A DNA stretch of 42,459 nt from an uncultured bacterium. GTDB taxonomy: Bacteria; Verrucomicrobiota; Kiritimatiellia; RFP12; UBA1067. Positions 40,519-42,459 of the stretch are shown here, one piece after another. Numbering within the stretch: position 1 is the stretch's first letter; each line of letters opens with the position of its first letter. Position numbers and translations under genes: made by a program. The notes beneath the pieces are model-generated. The model was given only the letters and a program-made list of their open reading frames with translations. It did no database searches and had not been told where the DNA came from. Location of the stretch: the NCBI GenBank assembly GCA_900547945.1, contig URIT01000011.1:1-42459 (forward strand), in the 5' to 3' direction.

Positions 40519-41321
40519 CACTTCACCAGACCTTTCTTCGCGAGGAAGTCCACAATCGCGCGCGCGCCCGCCGCCGCGTCGCCGCGCGCGTCCACCGTCT
40601 CGCCGCCCCCCCTCGTGGGCGGCGGGAAGATCGTGACGACCTTCGTGGGCGAGCCCTTGAGGCCGATGCGGATCGGGTCGGCCGCGATGGCCTTCTCGTC
40701 CAGCACCGCGATCTCCGCCTTCGCGGCCCGCATCCAGCCGGCGAGCGGCGCGTAGCGCGGCGCGGCGGCCTCCTTGAGGACGGTCATGACGCATGGGAAG
40801 GATCCCGCGATCACGTGTTCGCCGTCGTCCATCACCGTCGTCGCGGTGTAGGCGCCCGTCGCCTCGACCGCCAGCTCCTTCACGTAGGTGACGAGCGGCA
40901 CGCCGAGGAATTCGGAGACGCCGGGGCCGACCTGCGCCGTGTCGCCGTCGATGGCCTGCTTGCCGAAGAGGACGAGGTCGGGCGTCTTGCCGCCGCAGGC
41001 CTTCCGGATCGCCTGGGAGAGCGTGTAGGACGTCGCGAGCGTGTCCGCGCCGCCGAAGGCGCGGGAGGAGACGAGGAACGCCTCGTCCGCCCCGCGCGCA
41101 AGGGACTCGCGCAGCACGGCGGCCGCCTGGGGCGGACCCATCGAGACGACGGAGACCTTCGCGCCGAGGCGGTCCTTCAGGCGCAGCGCCTCCTCAAGGG
41201 CGTATTCGTCGAACGGATTGACGATCGACTCCACGCCCTCGCGCATGAGCGTATTGGTCTTGGGGTTGATCCGGACGTTCGTGGTGTCCGGAACCTGTTT
41301 GACGCAGACGACGACGTGCAT
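40518..41321 (-). CDS. etfB: Electron transfer flavoprotein beta subunit
   Basis: 267 residues, normal EtfB length. Marks: MHVVVCVKQVPDTTNVRINP at the start, NPFDEYALEEALRLKD, LFGKQAIDGDTAQVGPGVSE and LVTYVKELAVEATG. The DGDTxQVGP motif binds the second flavin/AMP and is of the type seen in bifurcating and Fix Etfs. GAGGCG stands before the ATG. It follows the aldose epimerase by 6 nt and is first of the coupled etfB-etfA-FixCX set. No acyl-CoA dehydrogenase or other dehydrogenase partner is in the window. Confidence 0.96.
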   Translation of the reverse strand: MHVVVCVKQVPDTTNVRINPKTNTLMREGVESIVNPFDEYALEEALRLKDRLGAKVSVVSMGPPQAAAVLRESLARGADEAFLVSSRAFGGADTLATSYTLSQAIRKACGGKTPDLVLFGKQAIDGDTAQVGPGVSEFLGVPLVTYVKELAVEATGAYTATTVMDDGEHVIAGSFPCVMTVLKEAAAPRYAPLAGWMRAAKAEIAVLDEKAIAADPIRIGLKGSPTKVVTIFPPPTRGGGETVDARGDAAAGARAIVDFLAKKGLVK

Positions 41322-41327
41322 GGCGCC

Positions 41328-42459
41328 TCACTTCGCGCCGAAGCGGTATTCCGTGCGGGAATGGAAGACCTCTCCCGGCCTGAGGACCGTGGACGGGAAT
41401 TCGGGATGGTTCGGCGAGTCGGGCGCGTGCTGGGTCTCCAGGGCGACGCCCGCATACGGGCAGAGGAACTTCCCGGCGGCCTTCGCGGGCACCTTGTCCG
41501 TCACGTTCTGCGCACCGTACATCTGCATGCAGGGCTCGGTCGTCCAGACGTCGAGCGTGCGGCCCGAAACGGGATCGTACATCGACGCGGCCCGCTTGAA
41601 CTGCCCGGGCTTGCCCCGGAGGACGAAGTTGTGGTCGTACCAGTTGTCCATCGGCGCGAGCGCCTTCTCGGCCTTCATCCAGTCGGCCTTGGCGCCGATC
41701 GGCCGCATCGCCGTGAAGTCGAAGCCCGTGCCCTTCACCGGCGCGTTCTTCGTGGGGATGAGCCCCGCCGTCGTCTGCGTGTATTCGTCGGCGAAGATCT
41801 GGAGGTGCTGGCCGAGCACGTCGCCGCTCGCCTCGCCGGCGAGGTTCCAGTAGGAGTGGTGCGTGAGGTTCAGGACCGTGGGCTTGTCCGTCGTCGCCTC
41901 GTACTCGACCCGCCAGGTGTTGTTCGGCAGCACGCGGTAGGTCACCTTGCAGGTCACGGTGCCCGGGAAGCCCATCTCGCCGTCCTTGGAGACGTAGGTG
42001 AACTCCACGCCCTGGATCGGGCCGAGGCTGAACGGACGCGCCTGCCACACCTTCTTGTCCCAGCCGTCCGGGCCGCCGTGGAGGTTGCAGTGGCGGGCGC
42101 CCTTCTCCTCGTTGATCGGCAGCTGGTACTCCTTGCCGTCCAGCGTGAACTTGCCGTCCGCGATGCGGTTGCCGTAGCGGCCGATGAGCGTGCCCATCGA
42201 GAAGCCCAGCTCCTCGTACTCGCCGGGCGTGTTCCAGCCGAGCGTGACGTCCGCGAGGTTGCCGAACTTGTCGGGGGCGTAGCAGCGCACGAGGCGCCCG
42301 CCGTAGTCGGACACGTCGAGGATGAGCCCGCCCGCGCCGTGCAGGCGGAAGAGCTTCACCGCCGTGCCGTCCTTCAGCTTGCCGAAGGGCGACACCTTGA
42401 CCCGCGCCGACGCGCCGCTGCGCGGACGGCGGAGGTCGGCGCGCGCACGGCGCGCACGC
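41328..42459 (-). CDS. Aldose 1-epimerase (mutarotase), 5' end open at the window edge
   Basis: At least 355 residues. GalM family: GGLILDVSDYGGRLVRCYAP, GTLIGRYGNRIADGKFTLDG, NEEKGARHCNLHGGPDGWDK, and LNLTHHSYWNL with the catalytic His. A C-terminal GVALETQHAPDSPNHPEFPS carries the catalytic Glu. It converts alpha- and beta-anomers of hexoses. A GTG at 42395 could start it, but there is no Shine-Dalgarno and the frame stays open to the edge, reading ...ASARVKVSPFGKL, so a longer, possibly signal-bearing N-terminus outside the window is likely. It precedes etfB by only 6 nt, so a sugar enzyme heads the etf operon. Confidence 0.92.
   Translation of the reverse strand, partial: RARRARADLRRPRSGASARVKVSPFGKLKDGTAVKLFRLHGAGGLILDVSDYGGRLVRCYAPDKFGNLADVTLGWNTPGEYEELGFSMGTLIGRYGNRIADGKFTLDGKEYQLPINEEKGARHCNLHGGPDGWDKKVWQARPFSLGPIQGVEFTYVSKDGEMGFPGTVTCKVTYRVLPNNTWRVEYEATTDKPTVLNLTHHSYWNLAGEASGDVLGQHLQIFADEYTQTTAGLIPTKNAPVKGTGFDFTAMRPIGAKADWMKAEKALAPMDNWYDHNFVLRGKPGQFKRAASMYDPVSGRTLDVWTTEPCMQMYGAQNVTDKVPAKAAGKFLCPYAGVALETQHAPDSPNHPEFPSTVLRPGEVFHSRTEYRFGAK

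Noticed and set aside
39247..40794. 515-codon version of EtfA
   Set aside because: The first 92 codons overlap etfB in another frame; the ATG at 40518 opens directly on the ferredoxin domain and overlaps the etfB stop.

Overview
This window is dense, GC-rich bacterial chromosome in which every gene I can support reads on the minus strand. The gene content fits the Planctomycetes-Verrucomicrobia-Lentisphaerae-Kiritimatiellota group, and I would guess a gut or sediment Kiritimatiellota or Lentisphaerae-like organism. The reasons are five Tat-exported oxidoreductase or TIM-barrel sugar proteins, GntR/LacI hybrid regulators, large beta-helix and LamG surface proteins, several glycoside hydrolases, and a Fibrobacter-type surface-paralogue domain. 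The taxonomic call is inference; there is no rRNA gene here.

Layout, following minus-strand transcription from high to low coordinates. (1) 42.4-37.6 kb: an aldose 1-epimerase (open at the right edge), then a tightly coupled etfB - ferredoxin-etfA - FixCX-type ETF:quinone oxidoreductase operon, i.e. a possible electron-bifurcating Etf/Fix module. (2) 37.6-34.2 kb: an ORF6N DNA-binding protein, a Tat Gfo/Idh oxidoreductase, a repeat-bearing gap, and a pair of small HMA_2-like 'LPGR' proteins. (3) 34.1-29.3 kb: a secreted glycosidase-like protein, a DEDDh exonuclease, ribosomal protein S1 and L28. (4) 29.2-20.0 kb: a GntR/LacI regulator, a RAYT-like transposase wrapped in 37-bp palindromes, and the operon LamG surface protein - GH32-like enzyme - PGTLNV beta-barrel protein - sugar porter. 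(5) 20.0-11.0 kb: a zinc-ribbon coiled-coil protein coupled to a PgsA-like synthase, pheS, two Tat TIM-barrel proteins, a Gfo/Idh oxidoreductase, coaD, yceD-rpmF-plsX and tRNA-Pro. Three gaps here carry octanucleotide repeats. (6) 11.0-0 kb: a FSMP-domain surface protein, a 1.2-kb non-coding repeat gap, a Gfo/Idh oxidoreductase, a second GntR/LacI regulator, an alpha-L-rhamnosidase, a passenger-like surface protein and the start of a beta-helix protein.

The most interesting observations concern structure outside the genes. Two paralogous GntR/LacI regulators each have a matching operator-like palindrome at a fixed distance (35-36 nt) from the -10 box of a polysaccharide-use operon, and one of them also has it at its own promoter. 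The transposase takes its ribosome binding site from one copy of its palindrome and its stop codon from another, and a third copy ends the neighbouring regulator. A T8/G9 tract puts the LamG surface protein out of frame with its translation start, so it is either phase-variable or an assembly error. Promoters show a recurrent TTGxxx-17-TAxxxT or TGn-extended -10 grammar, and three genes have the -10 only 7-9 nt before the ATG, implying leaderless mRNAs.
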